This document shows positions 62,337 to 64,000 of a DNA stretch of 64,000 nucleotides, in pieces. Below the pieces are notes generated by a model, which was not told the origin of the DNA, made no database searches, and saw only the letters and a list, made by a program, of their open reading frames with translations. The stretch is from Parapristionchus giblindavisi (lineage: Eukaryota > Nematoda > Chromadorea > Rhabditida > Diplogasteridae). The first letter of the stretch is position 1; every line of letters begins with the position of its first letter. The stretch covers positions 1 to 64,000 of the forward strand of contig CALSFV010000332.1 in NCBI GenBank assembly GCA_943737045.1, read 5' to 3'. A program made the position numbers and the translations under genes.

Positions 62337-64000
62337 TCAATCAGTCAAATATTTGGAACAATCTGCGGAGTTCTTTGTTGTTCTTATGAATGGACATGCC
62401 TGAAATCAATCGATAATTATTCAGATACCTGTCAATAATCAATCAATGATCAATCAATAATTAATCAACGATCAATTATTAATAATGGAACAATAATTGA
62501 CCTTATCAGGACAAAGTAGAGGATTGGTTCCATCATCAGTAAGATTTGCAGGAGATTGGGCTGAAATTAAAAAAAATTACTAGTGTTGATTGGAGTCTTG
62601 AATAGAGTTTCAATTGGGTTTTGCACCAAATTTGGTTATTTTGAGAAAAAGGTGGTGTCCATCCCCGCGCAGTCAAAGGGGTGGAGCATTCGTCAAAATA
62701 TAAAGGGAATGAAATTTGATCAAAATGTACAAATATAATAAGATATTTATCATAATAGCTGTAAATGAAATATATGTAGATTACAATACCTCCAACAGGT
62801 TCCATCATATTATTCCATAAGTTCTTTGCTACAAGAGCATGTCCATAAGCAGCAAAATGGAAACAATCTGGAGCCCAGAAATCCATATTTACTGTTCCAT
62901 CAGGCTGAAATGTACAAATTGAGTAGATATCATTCATTATCGATCGATAATTACATTTCTTGCTATATCTGTCATAGTTTCAAAATATGGTTCAATAATA
63001 AGAGTGAAATCATCCGAAGTATCGAACTCTCCTGAATCTTGAAGTTGTTGCATAGTAACCTGAACCAATTCTTTAAATTCAATTAAAATCCCACCCCGAC
63101 TTAATTGTACTCTCCGCTCTGATAACGCTCTCTCGTAGATAAGAAAGTGAGAGAGCATTGGCAGATCGGAGAGTTTCAAATTAGTTCGGGATGTCCCTTC
63201 AAATATCGTTCAATATTTATTTACCATGTAATCAACACACATATCGTGAAGACTCTCTGTTGTTACATCTGGATTTTGTTCACATTTGCATTCAAATCTG
63301 AAAAAAGAATATGTTATTGATGTATTTTATTGAACAGAAATATCAAAAGAATGCATCATTCATTGTAATAGATATTCAAATGATATGAATATAATAACTA
63401 ACGTATGAATATCCTTGCACCATATATGAGCATCATCAACTCTTCTCAATAAAGATACATCGATCATTCCTGACAATACAACTATTGTCCTGTAATCATT
63501 ACAAAAGTTCAAAGATCAAAAGAGGCGGAGCTTAATTGGAAAATGAAAACTGTATTCACTTTGGCATATTCTCTTTCATGTACTGAACTGCCTTACGGAT
63601 ATTCTCAGTATAGACATCTCCAATTGCAGACTAAAAAAATCGATCGATGAATAATCAATTCAATCAATAAATGTCTAACCTCATTTCTCTCACATCTACT
63701 ACACATATCATTGCCACCAATGAAGATATGAACAAGTTTCCATGAGTTTTCAAAGTCGATCTATGTAATAATCTTTGATCTTTGATATTTCGACATATAA
63801 TCATAGGAATACCTCAGGATGAACTTTCATTCTTCTAACAATATCATTAGCTTGATCATACATACCTCCAGAATGAGCTCCAGGAATACCCGCATTCAAT
63901 CTTGCTGTCTAAATACTTTTATATTAGAATGATAGTATGTCTCTTGGATAGTCAAAGTTGCATTTTTTGCTGTTGTCGTAGCTTTCAATGTTGTGAATAC
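62337..64000 (-). CDS. Phospholipase B-like GDSL lipase, copy 2 (5' part beyond window)
   Basis: The nine 3' exons of copy 1 recur exactly 3,853 bp further right: 63813-63908, 63680-63760, 63560-63630, 63403-63489, 63225-63297, 62955-63059, 62790-62904, 62502-62560 and 62337-62399. The encoded protein looks identical; the one coding difference I found (the Cys codon of DCFH, TGC versus TGT) is silent. GGND and DCFH blocks are present. Introns are also nearly identical, while the 3' flank diverges quickly below 62330. The GDSL serine block and signal peptide would lie right of the window. Confidence 0.9.

Overview
The window is AT-rich eukaryotic nuclear DNA, almost certainly from a nematode. 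The genes are split into many short exons by introns that are often 35-70 bp, several starts sit next to possible trans-splice acceptors, and the gene content is animal (Dishevelled, GILT, a Ly6-like surface protein, phospholipase B). I cannot name the species. All gene models were spliced by eye. The five main ones keep one open frame across every junction and, where complete, have total lengths divisible by three.

Layout, left to right. (1) 956-4756, plus: 3' part of a secreted, probably GPI-anchored protein with three Cys-rich Ly6/three-finger-like modules. (2) 5789-10389, minus: a 490-residue protein with a signal peptide, a Q/P-rich segment, a charged coiled-coil-like segment and a C-terminal GILT thiol-reductase domain; its introns hold two inverted-repeat elements and a 33-bp minisatellite. 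(3) 10390-21024: no intact gene; two inverted Tc1-like elements, MITE-like elements, a tRNA-like sequence, a foldback element, and minus-strand exon remnants cut by one of the Tc1-like elements. (4) 21025-45648: three head-to-tail copies of one 8,208-bp unit with no difference seen. Each carries the 5' region and first four coding exons (first half of the DIX domain) of a Dishevelled gene. (5) 44380-56911, plus: that dishevelled gene, read from the third unit, with DIX, PDZ, DEP and the conserved C-terminal tail, plus an unusual 850-bp alternative or extra exon (51434-52283). (6) 57435-58029, minus: a small secreted protein with a SleB-type cell-wall-hydrolase fold. (7) 58484-61568 and 62337-64000, minus: two nearly identical tandem GDSL phospholipase B-like genes, the second cut by the window edge.

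The genes do not form one pathway. Dishevelled is a cytoplasmic Wnt transducer; four of the five loci encode secreted or surface proteins, and GILT, SleB-like hydrolase and phospholipase B could all act in lysosomal or gut digestion. The strongest oddities are the 5' triplication of dishevelled, with its breakpoint inside a splice acceptor, the GILT protein with its long extension, and the bacterial-type hydrolase. A 7-bp GATCTTT repeat and CTCTCC polypyrimidine tracts are scattered through introns.
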